DNA from: Saccharina japonica
Taxonomy: Eukaryota; Sar; Phaeophyceae; Laminariales; Laminariaceae
DNA length: 64,000 nucleotides
Assembly (NCBI GenBank): GCA_008828725.1
Contig: MEHQ01003929.1
Span: 348,776 to 412,775, forward strand
Reading direction: 5' to 3'
The position numbers were made by a program, and so were the translations under genes. The number at the start of each line of letters is the position of its first letter. Positions within the stretch are counted from its first letter, which is position 1. Shown here in pieces: positions 48,250 through 58,312 of this stretch. Below the pieces are notes generated by a model that did not search any database, had not been told where the DNA came from, and worked only from the letters and a program-made list of their open reading frames with translations.

Positions 48250-48720
48250 CAGCCTCCGGTGCCCTGGCGACTCTCAAGGAATCAGTCATCTCAGCCTGCG
48301 GTACCCTACGAGCGACTCTCGAGGACTCAGTCGTTTCAGCTTTCAGAACCCTAGCGACTCGCGAGCACTCAGTCATTTCAGCTTGCAGTACCCTGGGAAT
48401 TCGCGAGGATTCAGGCATTTCAGCTTCTGGTACCCGGGCGACTTATTACTTCAAAATGACTCGGGACTCGCGAGCCAATGGCTGAGTCCCGATGACTGGT
48501 ACTGGTACTCTTACGACTTATTTTTGTTTTGTTTTGTCATGGGCGGTGACCAATTACACAAAAAAAACGTGTTATATTGTTTTTGACCCGTTGGCTCGGA
48601 ACTTGCGCGGACTCAGTAATTTCAGCCTTCGCGACCCTAGGGACCCAGAACTTCAAAAAGAGTCGGGCTCGCGAGTCAATGACTTGAGTCCCAATGACTC
48701 GGACTCGGACTCTGGCGGGT
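48250..48720 (+). repeat. 42-bp minisatellite plus a diverged duplicate
   Basis: Four to five units share ACTCAGTCATTTCAGCTTGC, GTACCCT and CGACTCGCGAG (48251-48440). A block with ACTCGCGAGCCAATGGCTGA (48450-48500) is repeated in diverged form at 48645-48715. The 14-codon period keeps the minus frame open. Confidence 0.75.
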
Positions 48721-49089
48721 TTCGTACTGTATGGAATACCTACTGCGGCAAACGTACCCGACGTTGAAATCCCAGAGTAGCCTGTCCCCCCCCCAAAACA
48801 ATAACGTGTGCGCAAGTCTAAAAAAGGATCGTTACCAACGTCGGGCTGGCTGCGAATCCATTGGCTGACAAAAACAAAGTCATCGACTGTAGTTAGTAGT
48901 TGGTCAGGTAGGTATTGCCGTTATATATTAGCTGCGCGCGGTAGTTAAGCGGAGTTTCCTGCGTCTTCTGATTTATGGCGGGCGCGTCTGTTGCCTTCAA
49001 CGGTGTTCTTTGCTGACGAAAGACTTGAAAATCATGTGATTGGCTCATTTATTTATTTGCAGCCGCTCAACTAGAAAAAAGCGGGGGTC

Positions 49090-49275
49090 TCTCTATTGTG
49101 TCGGCATGCATGCGCCAGCCAACAATACCGGCACCATATATAGCGGCAACCGGCGGCACTAACTACTCCGCACAATACCAGGCTGATTAATCCCACCTGT
49201 GCCAAGCGATTCCACAGGCACTATTAGAGGCAGTCAGCACTCCTCAACCGGCACCATAGAGGGACCACTACTGTA
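49090..49275 (+). repeat. Repeat F copy
   Basis: GTCGGCATGCATGCGCCAGCC, TAGCGGCAACCGGCGGCACT, CCAAGCGATTCCACAGGCAC and AGAGGGACCACTACTG match the 33265-33535 copy. Confidence 0.6.
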
Positions 49276-49339
49276 GCCGTCATAACCACGGCTGTTCATC
49301 GGACCATGACCCGGCCCGCGGGCCGGGTTCAGAAAGTCT

Positions 49340-49462
49340 TCAAAACCTCACGGGTCGGGTCGGGTCGGGTCGAATCAGGAGGTTGTCACTCTATATCACA
49401 AGTCGGGCCAGGTCACCCTGGCCCGACTCGACCCGACCCCACCCGACCCGACCCGACCCGGT
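49340..49462. repeat. Inverted arrays of GGGTC / GACCC
   Basis: Repeated CGGGT units at 49345-49370 face repeated CCCGA units at 49425-49462, with GGCCAGGTCACCCTGGCC between. The whole can fold on itself. Confidence 0.7.
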
Positions 49463-49548
49463 TCACAATGTTTAACCCGACCCGGGAACACCCCGGCAAA
49501 ATAATCACACCATTAGCTCCACAATAATTGAAACTCGCCTGCCGAAAG

Positions 49549-49701
49549 CCCCGGGCATGTGGAGAGCGCTGGGGGCCACCGAGCTGAACCTTCCGCCCAG
49601 AGCCCGAAACAGAACAAGGCCAAACGAAGCGGCACCTATTTCGCCGCGTGTTATCGGTTGTTCCGCCACGGCCAGTACTTTTCAGGAGGATGCGGGCGGC
49701 G
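49549..49701 (+). CDS. GC-rich coding-like island, strand unresolved
   Basis: On plus it has an acceptor-like CCGAAAG, a strong donor GGCG|GTGAGTTGG, and a frame ending KRSGTYFAACYRLFRHGQYF. On minus, frames with plausible composition also exist (for example AEQPITRGEIGAASFG), and gene 1 needs an exon somewhere between 50441 and 47899 with phases 2 to 1. I cannot decide between them. Confidence 0.3.
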
Positions 49702-49794
49702 GTGAGTTGGCGGGGGGGGTTGAGGAGGGCGATGAGGTCGGGGGGGGGGGGGGTTGGAGGGGGGGGAGTCGTGCCATGGCCATACTAGAGCTCG

Positions 49795-49870
49795 CATCCT
49801 ACAACCTACAATGCCGGGACGGAGCACGTTGGGTTTTCACCAACCAGGCAGACATTGCTTGCACTAAGTC
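49795..49870 (-). mobile_element. D-family copy behind a G-rich tract
   Basis: Plus strand shows GGGGGGGGAGTCGTGCCATGG, ACAATGCCGGGACGGAGCAC and CAGGCAGACATTGCTTGCAC. It runs directly into the E copy next to it. Confidence 0.5.
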
Positions 49871-49955
49871 ATTTGTTGCTTGCCTTAGTCATTTGACCTT
49901 TGACCACTCATCCCTTTCGAGACGGAGCATTTGGGGAAGGGGGGGGGGGGGGTAC

Positions 49956-50381
49956 TCATTTGTTGCTCGCCTTAGTCATTTGACCATTGACCACGCATCC
50001 CTTTCGAGGCGAAGAACAGTTCGTACTCCTACTAGAGACACCTCCAACATTTGGGCGCTCATTACGTTGTTTCCATATATTACAAAGAAACGTTTTGCTA
50101 ATCCTATCCCCTTCCTGTTTTGCCTCCTTTGGCCACCATCTATCGCCTAAGATGGCGATCGTTTTCTCGATACTATCTAGTGTACCAGACTTCTCCATGT
50201 CACGTTCGTCTATTTTCTTAATTTCCTCTTCTAACTCATCCCGTCCCTCCTTGTACATTTCACATTCTCCCACTATCGATTTTCTCATTATTGGCTTTTC
50301 TACAAGGCCAATCTTGGGGGGGTCTAAAAAATGGCCATTAACGAGTACGCGGAAAAAGCTGGGCGTTTTGTCAGTGGCCAT
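49956..50381 (-). mobile_element. E-family element with a 141-codon ORF ending at a poly(C) tract
   Basis: From ATG at 50381 the minus strand encodes a charged helical protein (RDELEEEIKKIDERDMEKSG, then GDRWWPKEAKQEGDR) whose last third (CNIWKQRNERPNVGGVS, KGCVVNG) is also encoded by the E copy at 45700-45800. After the stop the strand reads AACAAATGAGTACCCCCCCC. A shared C-terminus, a fixed 3' end and a homopolymer make this the best candidate for a coding member of the D/E family. Protein family not recognised. Confidence 0.45.
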
Positions 50382-50440
50382 TAAACGAAAATAACACAGA
50401 AGGCAATCATGGCTCCTTGAAAAATTGACAATGTACTCAC

Positions 50441-50559
50441 GTGATTGCCAATGGATCCGAGCCGCGATCAGACCAGGGGGGGGGCGACGCCGCTAGCCCT
50501 GAAACCCCTCCGGCAACTCTAACCGAAGCGAAGGACGCCGCCGCCACTGTTGCAACATC
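50441..50559 (-). CDS. Gene 1 candidate exon (39 codons)
   Basis: The acceptor is CTCTCTCCCCGCTCTCGCAG and the donor is ATCAC|GTGAGTAC, both close to consensus. Only one frame is open: Ala/Val/Ser-rich (DVATVAAASFASVRVAGGVS), then PPPWSDRGSDPLAI. It starts in phase 0 and ends in phase 2. The strong splice sites on both sides make it one of the better exons. Confidence 0.55.
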
Positions 50560-50616
50560 CTGCGAGAGCGGGGAGAGAGAGGGGGGTTAGCGGGGTACTC
50601 GTTATTAACTCAAAAG

Positions 50617-52085
50617 TTATCACGGTATTTTGGCGGGACGGTAACGACGGTAACGGCGGGACGGGACGGTTAAACCGTCGTTAAACTGTTCCCGTCGTCC
50701 CGTCAAATCCCGTCCCGTCCCGTCCCGCCAACAAATCTCCAACCGTTGAAATTTACCGTCCCGTCCCGTCATCGAAATCTGCCCCGTTGAACTTTACCGT
50801 CCCGTCCCGTCAAGAAAATCGCTCCCGTTGAAAATTACCGTCCCGTCCCGTCGAGATAATGTAATTTACCGTCCCGTCCCGTCATGCGCCGTTGTCTTTA
50901 CCGTCCCGTCCCGCCGACAAAACTTGTCTCTCCCGCCAAGATTCACATTTGCCCGTTGTCTCTTCCCGTCATTCCCACCAAGAATCTACGAATTTACAAA
51001 ATTTGTTTTTTCACACTGGTAATACATTAAAATTAAATTTAAGTGATACGAATTTACGAATTTACGGAATTACGAAATACGAAAATTCCGAAATATGAAA
51101 CATCAAAATATCAAAATATGAAATAATGAAACAACAAAAATTTGAATTTACGAATTTACGATGGATGTACATACAGTAGTAGACGCCAAGACGGGGGGGG
51201 TGGTAGTGTCGGCTCGCTGGCCACATGTCGGACTGTTGGCTCGACTGTACCTGGGGATCGACACCACCAGTTGTCAAGCAGAAAGGAACAACTTATCTGC
51301 TCTTTCGGCAGTCGTTAGCCAACTGCGCACCTCCCTTGGGACTGACAAAATCGAAACGATGATGCTGCTCAAGCTCAACTCGCACTTGATCCCCGGGCTA
51401 GCGAAAGTTCTCCAGGATGTAGCGGCGTTAAAGGCTAACTGCGACGTGGAGGCTGCCGCATCAGTCACTGTTCAAAACGCTGCGGCTGGCAAGGTTATTT
51501 CTGTGGACGAAGCATGATGAGGATTGCTCTGTACTATTATGTAAATATGTACGAGTTCGTAGCGTAATTTGTAAATTGCAAGGTAATTCGGTGTGATTTC
51601 GCCGTGCCGGTATATAATTTATTATGGGAATACGCATTTCAAGATGGCTTTCTGTTTACGTACGATTCGTACGAGTGTTTCTTTTCTTTTGTTCCTCTGG
51701 AGCAACAACAACTGTTCTGATCCAATGATCCCGTGCCGTCTCTTCCCGCCGTCAAGAAAAATATTTACCGTCCCGTCCCGTCGTGAAAAATTATTTTTAC
51801 CGTCCCGTCCCGTCGTGAAAAATTATATTTACCGTCCCGTCCCGTCGTGGAAAAACAATCCGTTGAATTTTACCGTCCCGTCCCGTCGTGAAAATCTACC
51901 CCGTTGAAATTACCGTCCCGTCCCGTTGAGAAATTGTACACCAACCGTCCCGTCCCGTCCCGTCTCAAAAACCTGCTTGGTCGTCATTTTACCGTCCCGT
52001 CCCGTCCCGTCTTCATTTTTTTTCCCGCCAAACAAGTAAAAACAGTACCGTCCCGTCCCGTCTCGATTATCGAGTACCGTGATAA
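50617..52085 (+). mobile_element. hAT-like element with CCGTCCCGTC subterminal arrays
   Basis: TTATCACGGTA at 50617-50627 and TACCGTGATAA at 52075-52085 are inverted ends. Inside each end lies an array of TTTACCGTCCCGTCCCGTC units (50640-50960 and 51725-52080), both in the same orientation. Between them are an AT-rich ACGAATTTACG array (51045-51160) and the transposase remnant. No clear 8-bp duplication is seen, so the exact limits may differ. Confidence 0.6.
51161..51517 (+). pseudogene. hAT transposase C-terminal (dimerisation) remnant
   Basis: This 118-codon frame from ATG to TGA contains CQAERNNLSALSAVVSQLRT, then TDKIETMMLLKLN. It matches the expected layout of the hAT C-terminal dimerisation region (ER-x-FS-like motif, a basic turn, then a Leu-rich helix). 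The catalytic N-terminal part, which should run to several hundred residues, is absent, so it cannot be an active transposase on its own. The frame is intact, which is notable for a relic. It lies centrally between the two CCGTCCCGTC arrays. Confidence 0.7.
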
Positions 52086-52097
52086 GCCTTGGTTATT

Positions 52098-52300
52098 ATG
52101 CATGGCCGTAGTCGTATGGCCATAGACCCTCGCATCCCTACATGGGGTGTACTCAGTAGCCGCGTGTCATGCATGGCCGTAGTCGTAAACCCATAGACCC
52201 TGGCATCCCTACAAGTTCCGGGACGGAGCGCGTCGGGTTTTCACCAACCAGACAGACATGGTGGTGGTGGTGGTGGTGGGGGCACTCGATATTCATGCAT
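52098..52300 (-). mobile_element. Two to three D-family copies in tandem
   Basis: GCATGGCCGTAGTCGTATGG (52100), the same motif at 52170, and GGGGGCACTCGATATTCATG at 52277 mark successive copies. The middle one ends at CAGACAGACATGGTGG with a TGG run. Confidence 0.5.
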
Positions 52301-52389
52301 GTACCCCTACTTAAAAGAGGGGTGTGGTACAGGCTGAAAACCACCTCTTTTTACCCCTTTGGGACCCCTTTTAAGGTATAAAATACCCC

Positions 52390-52525
52390 CTTTAATGGAT
52401 ATAAGGGATACAAGGGGTACAAGGGATAGAAGGGATGCAGGGGATATAAGAGATATAAGGGATATAAGGGACATAAGGGGCATAAGGGATACAAGGGATA
52501 TAAGGGATATATGAGGTAGAACGAG
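52390..52525 (+). repeat. GGATATAAG minisatellite
   Basis: About fourteen 9-10 bp units of AAGGGATATAAGGGATAC type; a second short array lies at 52820-52880. Confidence 0.8.
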
Positions 52526-52544
52526 TGTATGCGCGGATCTGAAT

Positions 52545-52820
52545 CCCAGATACCCCACCCCTATATTGGAGGGAAGAAACCGGACCGTTGTGATCCCAGA
52601 AAACAATCAGTCAAGTTTTTTTTTAATTACCCCCCCCCCCCCCACCAGCGAAAAAAAAATAGGGGGGTCTCTAAAACCAAGTTAAAAAAGGGAACAAAAA
52701 ACGAAAAAAAAATGGTTTTCGCTCATTTCGTCCTGTGATCACAGCGATCCGGTTTGTTTTTCATTCTGACCTTCCTACGGGTGTGGTGTCGTTTTCTCTT
52801 CTTTTTTTACGCCCCTGGGT
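52545..52820 (-). mobile_element. Truncated relative of the 391-702 TIR element
   Basis: In reverse orientation it shares CCCCTATATTGGAGGGAAGA, TTGTGATCCCAGAAAACAAT and TCCTGTGATCACAGCGATCC. Only one degraded terminus (ACGCCCCTGGG) remains. Confidence 0.75.
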
Positions 52821-52919
52821 AGAAGGGATATAACGGATAAAAGGGATAGGAGGGAAAGAAGGGATAGAAGGGATAGAAGGGGTGTAGGGGATATATATAC
52901 GAAGTACAAGGTATACATC

Positions 52920-53060
52920 ATTTGTTTTTCCCCATCTCATTTATTATATTCGCCCTTCTTTCCTCTCTCCCTCCATAGTCGTAACTCAGATTCGGGGTCA
53001 CTGAGTGGGCTCTTCTCCCCCCTACCCACTACGGCACGTGCCTCGCATTTTTATCGCGAA
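52920..53060 (+). repeat. Repeat H copy, uninterrupted
   Basis: TATATTCGCCCTTCTTTCCT, GTCGTAACTCAGATTCGGGG and CACTACGGCACGTGCC. It serves as the empty site for the G insertion at 43396. Confidence 0.65.
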
Positions 53061-53317
53061 CAAATCAATGACATAACTTTGGCCTTATCAACCGACTATC
53101 ATAGTAGCAGCGTGAGGGCTCTCAGGAGTACGGGTAGAGGGTGTTCAAGTTTGCGCCTGTGCCGCACGAGTCCCTTTCGTTGTATGGATGAGTTCGGGAC
53201 ACACCAATGTGTACCATCTCGCAGTCACGCTGTGGCCGTCGCTGGTGACCGTCCCATTTTTTTTTATCGTTAGTGATCGTTTTCCCGTCCCCCAAGTCTC
53301 AAGGGGGCGAGCCCCTT

Positions 53318-53402
53318 AAAGGGGGGCCGCACAACTCCCGTTGCTGGGGACAAAACACTTGGGATTAGAGTAGGCCTGTGTGCAGGACAGCACTAAAAGG
53401 GG
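53318..53402. mobile_element. Family G copy, diverged
   Basis: CCCCTTAAAGGGGGGCCGC on the left, AGCACTAAAAGGGG on the right, and CACTTGGGATTAGAGTAGG in the centre. An E fragment follows at 53408-53480. Confidence 0.55.
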
Positions 53403-53584
53403 TCACGGGGGGCGTACTCATTTGTTGCTTGCCTTAGTCATTTGACCATTGACCACGCATCCCTTTCGAGACGGAGCAAAAAGGCGTCGGGGGGGGGGGG
53501 CATCATATTGATTAAGACCTACGGTACACACACCCAAAACAACACACTACAGTACCTAATTTACCTATTTTTACTAACAATATA

Positions 53585-54000
53585 TGGACGCAATAGAGGT
53601 GCACCTGTATACAGGACATTTTTCTGAGGGTCCTCACTATTACGGAGGACCATAGTAAATAGGACCAAATATGGTTCGTAAAAACAGGGAAGTGTATAGG
53701 TTTTTGTGTACAAACGTAGGTCCTGTTTACTAGTGTTTACTATGGTCCCCCGTGATAGAGGGCCTACCAGTACATACTAATAGTAAGCCATTCATACTAA
53801 TAGTAAGTCACCCAAAAACTGATTTTGGAGGGAAACAAAAGCGCTACGACGTATAAGTACCCGGTGACAAAATCCTGGTACGGCCTAACGATACTACGAA
53901 AAATACTGCCAACACAAAAACGGAGCTCCGACAATTGTGGGTTGAAGGGGGCCCCTTCAGCCAAAAAATGCTACAGTACCTTTATCGTACAGAACGGTGG
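53585..54000 (+). mobile_element. Repeat B copy interrupted by a family A element
   Basis: The B start (CAATAGAGGTGCACCTGTAT, ACAGGACATT) is followed at 53639-53757 by a complete A element (ATTACGGAGGACCATAG to CTATGGTCCCCCGTGAT). B then resumes with CATACTAATAGTAAGTCACC. Confidence 0.75.
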
Positions 54001-54130
54001 CACGCATCCGTGGTCCTAATACAAGGCTTGTCTCGTATGCTCAGTGGGAAATGATAGCTTCTTTTTACTCTATGATAGACGGGTCCAGCCGATTAGCCTT
54101 CTCCTATTGTAGTATTAATAGTACAGAGCC

Positions 54131-55626
54131 AATCCAGGAATGGTTTTGGGAAAATGGTCATTTGGGGGTATACCCCCCTGTTTTTACGGCCACTTGGGGG
54201 TAGGGGCATAATGCGCCCGCGGAACTTGCTCCCGCGGGCCCAAACAGGCCTCAAACGCCATTCCGAAGCCCTGTCGAAATGCCCGAAGCCCATACGAAGC
54301 ACGCACACACCTTGTTTGTTTTTCAGGCACGTCCTGGGGCCTAACGGGAAGGCGGCGCACGAGGGAGCAAACGAAGTCCCCCCTTTGACCACATATTGGG
54401 GGCGTACCTACAAATGTATCTACTCCCCCCGATTGACCACTTTTTTCACCCCGTTTGACCGAAACCATACCCCCTTTTGACCATCTGCGACAGCCTCAAA
54501 AACGACTAGAGCAGTACGTATCCGCGTCACCGCCCAACAGCCCAAATAGACCACGGGGCGGAACATTCAGAACTTGCGAGTAGTCGGGATCGTTTGCCTC
54601 CCAAATTCTCGGGAACTATATAAAAATCCAATCTTTATATAGACGATATAAAGATATCGGCTCTTCTGAGAAAATATCGGCTCTTCCAGGCTCTTCCGAG
54701 AAAACATGACGTAGATGAGAGAATCAGAATACGTACGCGTAGCTGCTCGGCGTATGAGTCGTGGGTCGTGAGTTGCGGGGCCCTTGGTGCTTCGTTGCCG
54801 GATGATCCTACTCAAACACACCAGCCTGCCGTCCAACACACAGCATAGACACCCAGTGGCTTTGACCGTAGAGTCAGGTGAACCAACTACTTCCCGCCAT
54901 GTCGAGCCAATTTGATCTGGGCTCCGCTTCTGGCGCTTTGCCCCCACCGCAGCACCCAGCAACGAAGCACCAAGCACCCAGCACCCAGCAACCCACGACC
55001 CACGACTCATACGCCGAGCAACTACGCTCATGTATTATGATTCTCCCATCTCCGTCAAGTTTTCTCAGAAGAGCCGGTATCTTCATATCGTCTATAAAGA
55101 TTGGATTTTTATATAGTTCCGCCGAGAATTTGGGAGGCAAACGATCCCGACTACTCGCAAGTTCTGGATGTTCCGCCCCGTGGTCTGTTTGGGCTGTTGG
55201 GCGGTGACGTAGATATGTACTGCTGTAGTCGTTGTTGAGGCTGTCGCAGAAGGTCAAAAGGGGGTATGGTTTCGGTCAAACGGGGTGAAAAAAGTGGTCA
55301 ATCGGGGGGAGTAGATAATTTTAGTAGGTACGTGGGGTCATCCCCCCTCAATATGTGGTTAAAGGGGGGGCTTCGTTTGCTCCCTCGTGCGCCGCCGTCC
55401 CGTTAGGCCCAAGGACGTGCCTGAAAAAAAACAAGTTGTGTGCGTGCTTGGTATGGGCTTCGGGCATCTCGCCAGGGCTTCGGAATGGCGTTTGAGGCCT
55501 GTTTGGGCCCGCGGGAGCACGTTCAACGGGCGCATTTTGACCCTACCCCCAAATGGCCGTAAAACCAGGGGGTATACCCCCAAATGACCATTTCTCATTT
55601 TTTTTTTCTAAAATCCATGCAGGATT
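54131..55626. mobile_element. Giant foldback element, arms of about 650 bp, total 1.5 kb
   Basis: 54131-54800 and 54955-55626 are long inverted copies, for example CTCAAACGCCATTCCGAAGC versus GCTTCGGAATGGCGTTTGAG. They surround a loop of about 155 bp (54800-54955). The outer termini are AATCCAGGAATGGTTTT and AAAATCCATGCAGGATT. No clear target duplication. Very long TIRs with a tiny loop suggest a Mutator-like or foldback element; that assignment is inference. Frames in the arms mirror each other. Confidence 0.85.
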
Positions 55627-55900
55627 CACGGCTCCCACTCGGCAACATGAGCTAAATCCTACAGATCATACAGATCATACAGATTATACAGATTATACAG
55701 ATTATACAGACCATACAGATCATACAGATCATACACATCATACAAATCATACAGATCATACAGATCATACAGATCATATATATCACACACATCATACACA
55801 TCATACACATCATACACATCATACACATCACGCAGATCATACAGTTCATACAGACGAGGGGATCGATAATCTGTCCGAGCTGTGCCAAGGAAGCACTGCT
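55627..55900. repeat. Dispersed repeat carrying an (ATACAGATC)n microsatellite
   Basis: CGGCAACATGAGCTAAATCC, then about twenty 9-bp units, then GATCGATAATCTGTCCGAG. A shorter relative at 63105-63280 has the same three parts. Confidence 0.7.
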
Positions 55901-55911
55901 GGGCGCTCCCG
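55856..55911 (-). CDS. Gene 1 doubtful exon overlapping the repeat edge
   Basis: The frame GAPSSASLAQLGQIIDPL has an acceptor CGACACCAG and a weak donor GTCTGT. It fits in phase between 56107 (1) and 50559 (0). It overlaps sequence shared with the 63 kb repeat copy, so it may not be a real exon. Confidence 0.25.
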
Positions 55912-55958
55912 CTGGTGTCGAAGACAGTCGATAACACCAGAATTGTCATATTGTGTTT

Positions 55959-56062
55959 ATTACGGAGGACCATAGTAAATAGGACCAAACATTGTAGGTA
56001 AAATACGTAAATATGAAGGTTTTTGTATGTACCGCAGGTCCTATTTACTATGGTCCCCCGTA
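55959..56062. mobile_element. Family A copy, intact
   Basis: ATTACGGAGGACCATAGTAA and TTACTATGGTCCCCCGTAT are good inverted ends; core CCAAACATTGTAGGTAAAAT. Confidence 0.8.
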
Positions 56063-56106
56063 TCCGCGGGGTCTCAAAGGTTGTCGACTTTCCTTACGTC
56101 TCTCAC

Positions 56107-56218
56107 CGAGGCCCGTCGGTATTCCCAAAGGAGTGGCGCAAGACACCCGGAGCACCGCCCCCTGCAGCGCCTGCGACAGAGCCAGCACCGCCACAAACGC
56201 CGCCCCTCCGCTTACGGT
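56107..56218 (-). CDS. Gene 1 candidate exon (37 codons, hydrophobic)
   Basis: The acceptor is TCTCTCTCGCGTGTCGCGTGTACAG and the donor is CTCG|GTGAGAGACG. The frame reads GGAAFVAVLALSQALQGAVL, then SCATPLGIPTGL; the first part could be a membrane segment. It begins in phase 0, matching the end of the exon at 60374, and ends in phase 1. The GC content is well above that of its neighbours. Confidence 0.55.
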
Positions 56219-56489
56219 CTGTACACGCGACACGCGAGAGAGAGAGAAAACAGAGGGGGGAAACAAAAGAAAACAAAACAAGACAGAGAGGCGAAAACAA
56301 AAACAGTGAATATCTGGTGTACAGAGTACCGGACACCTTTAAGTAAGAAACAGGAGAGCGGGTCCAGGTTGTAGAGTTCTTACTTGAAACTGGGTGCGCT
56401 CTACACTAATTTCGTTAGAACGAATCCCCGTGTTCCTTATTTTCCTGTTTGTCTCAGCCTGCCTTTGTTAGTGTTCGTTTCCTTATTAT

Positions 56490-56704
56490 TACCCGGGGGG
56501 GGGGGGTGTACTCATGTTGTGCACGGCCGTAGTCATATGACCATAGACCCTCGCATCCCTACAATGCCGGGACGGAGCGCGTTGGGTTTTCACCAACCAG
56601 GCAGACATAGTAAATATGACTAACGGTACACACAAAAACCTATATATTTACTCATTTTTACTCACAATATTTGGTCCTATTTACTGTTTATGGTCCTCCG
56701 TAAT
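56490..56704. mobile_element. D-family copy abutting a family A copy
   Basis: The D part reads GGGGGGGGGGGTGTACTCAT, CACGGCCGTAGTCATATGAC and CAACCAGGCAGACAT (to 56606). It runs straight into AGTAAATATGACTAACGGTA, the truncated left arm of A, which ends ATGGTCCTCCGTAAT. Confidence 0.6.
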
Positions 56705-57093
56705 ATGTGCCCTGTACGCATACTCTTGCTTTTGTTGTTGTCTTCACATTAAAAACCGTGCCGGTCTCTCTATCCAGTACCTCCATATGTCCGTACTAAT
56801 CCAACACTTGACACGGTCGATTCCCGTGGTCACAGGCTAACTTACCCCCAAAAGGTATACTGAAATAAAAGTGGAACCCGAAGGGTCCGCAAAGCGACCA
56901 AAGTCTGTCAAAAACAGATAGTCTGGAGCCCTCCGATCCCCTCTACACGCTATGTGAAGTTAAAAATAAAACTGGAAATGTCAACATCACCAATCGGGGA
57001 TATACGCCCCCTGATTCTACCTTGGTGCCTCTATAATGCCGGGGTGTTCCGTGCCGGGTACTCTGTATAGCAAAATTCCTGATTTACGTGTAG

Positions 57094-57325
57094 ATCGTTC
57101 TGGTCGCAGATAGTAAATGCTCCTCATTGGACGTACTTGCATCCACACTTGGTGGTACAACGGACTGGTACCCTGAAGCGAAGGTCAATTATCCACGCAA
57201 GCAAACAGAACATGAACCAAACACGCCTCAATTCCTTTTTGTATGTGTACCAAAAAACAAACAACGCGATGTTCTCAAAAGCTTACCTACTCGTACTTCC
57301 AACGATTCTCCTCCTTTACACTGCA
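57094..57325 (+). pseudogene. Coding-like remnant inside the long-TIR element
   Basis: An open frame of about 77 codons reads SKCSSLDVLASTLGG, TDWYPEAKVNYPRKQTEHEP and FVCVPKNKQRDVLKSLP. It is cut at its 3' side by the TIR element starting at 57326. It may be part of the element's own transposase, but no motif lets me name it. Confidence 0.3.
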
Positions 57326-57858
57326 GTAGGCAGCCCTTTTTAAGGGACCCCGCGATAAGGAAAAGCGGCATATAAGGGACCTCAAATTTCTGCGCACCGT
57401 TGTAGCGCACTATATTGGTTATAAGGGACCGGCACCATTTCTGATTAGGGACGTCGGTACAGTATATTTAAAAAATTTTAAAAAAAAAAAAACAGCTGTG
57501 AGCTCGAGGATTTCGTCGAAGCTCATCTTTGCTAGCTGAGTGTAATACTTCGATCGCGCGTACTTACGGATTTTATATGTCCTCATGTAGGGTGTACATC
57601 CCGTATGAGGGGGACACAATCTGAGGCTGTAGAATTCAGGAAGTGTGCGTCTATTTGTGGGTTTTTTATGTTTACTACTTATTTGTTTTTGATACAGAAA
57701 ACTACTGTATAATCTATATTGTTGCACATAGAACCAACCGTGATAAAGTCATGCGTATATCTTCGTATTGTGCTCTTTACCACATAGCTTTGTATATAAG
57801 GGACCTCCAGTCTCGAACACATTATTAATATCAAGGTCCTTTAAAAGGGGCTGCCTAC
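57326..57858. mobile_element. Nested 533-bp TIR element
   Basis: GTAGGCAGCCCTTTTTAAGGGACC and its complement-like GGTCCTTTAAAAGGGGCTGCCTAC form the ends. The flanks CTGCA and CTGTA are a possible imperfect duplication. ATAAGGGACC recurs three times inside. A C-repeat copy is contained within it. Confidence 0.7.
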
Positions 57859-57894
57859 CTGTATCTGCAAGCGTTACTTGACAATTTTTCTATT

Positions 57895-58135
57895 ACGGAG
57901 GGCCGTATTAAGGGCCCGTATTAACGAAGACAGCAAAAATTCAATTTGGAAAAAAAAAAAAAAAAAAAATCGCTTTTCATTGGTCAACACACGCACCAGC
58001 ACCCAATATTATGCCCCAAGATCCTAATCTTTGGTGCTGGTGCGTGTGTTGACCAATGAAAAGCGGATTTGATTTTTTTATTTTCAATTTGATTTTTTTT
58101 CTTCTTCGTTAAAACGGGCCCTAATGTATTAATAG
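57895..58135. mobile_element. Foldback of about 240 bp
   Basis: TCATTGGTCAACACACGCAC and GTGCGTGTGTTGACCAATGA pair perfectly. The outer AAGGGCCCGTATTAACGAAG and CTTCGTTAAAACGGGCCCT extend the stem. Confidence 0.75.
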
Positions 58136-58195
58136 TGAATACGACCCACGGTACACTCCAAAAAAAGCTATATAATGACCTATTTGTACTATTAA

Positions 58196-58312
58196 TATTA
58201 TGGGGGACCATAGTAAACACTAGTAAATAGGACCAAACATTGTTAGTAAAAACAGGTAAATACGTAGGTTTTGGTGTGCACGGTAGGTCCTATTTACTAC
58301 CCCCCCCCCCCC
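58196..58312. mobile_element. Family A copy
   Basis: ATTATGGGGGACCATAGTAA on the left; GGTCCTATTTACTACCCCCC on the right. Another copy is at 58824-58940. Confidence 0.7.

Noticed and set aside
54567..55257. Overlapping 127- and 154-codon frames
   Set aside because: They mirror each other across the arms of the giant foldback element.
55652..55975. His/Thr/Asp- or Tyr/Asp-repeat proteins
   Set aside because: They are translations of a 9-bp microsatellite and read equally well in several frames.
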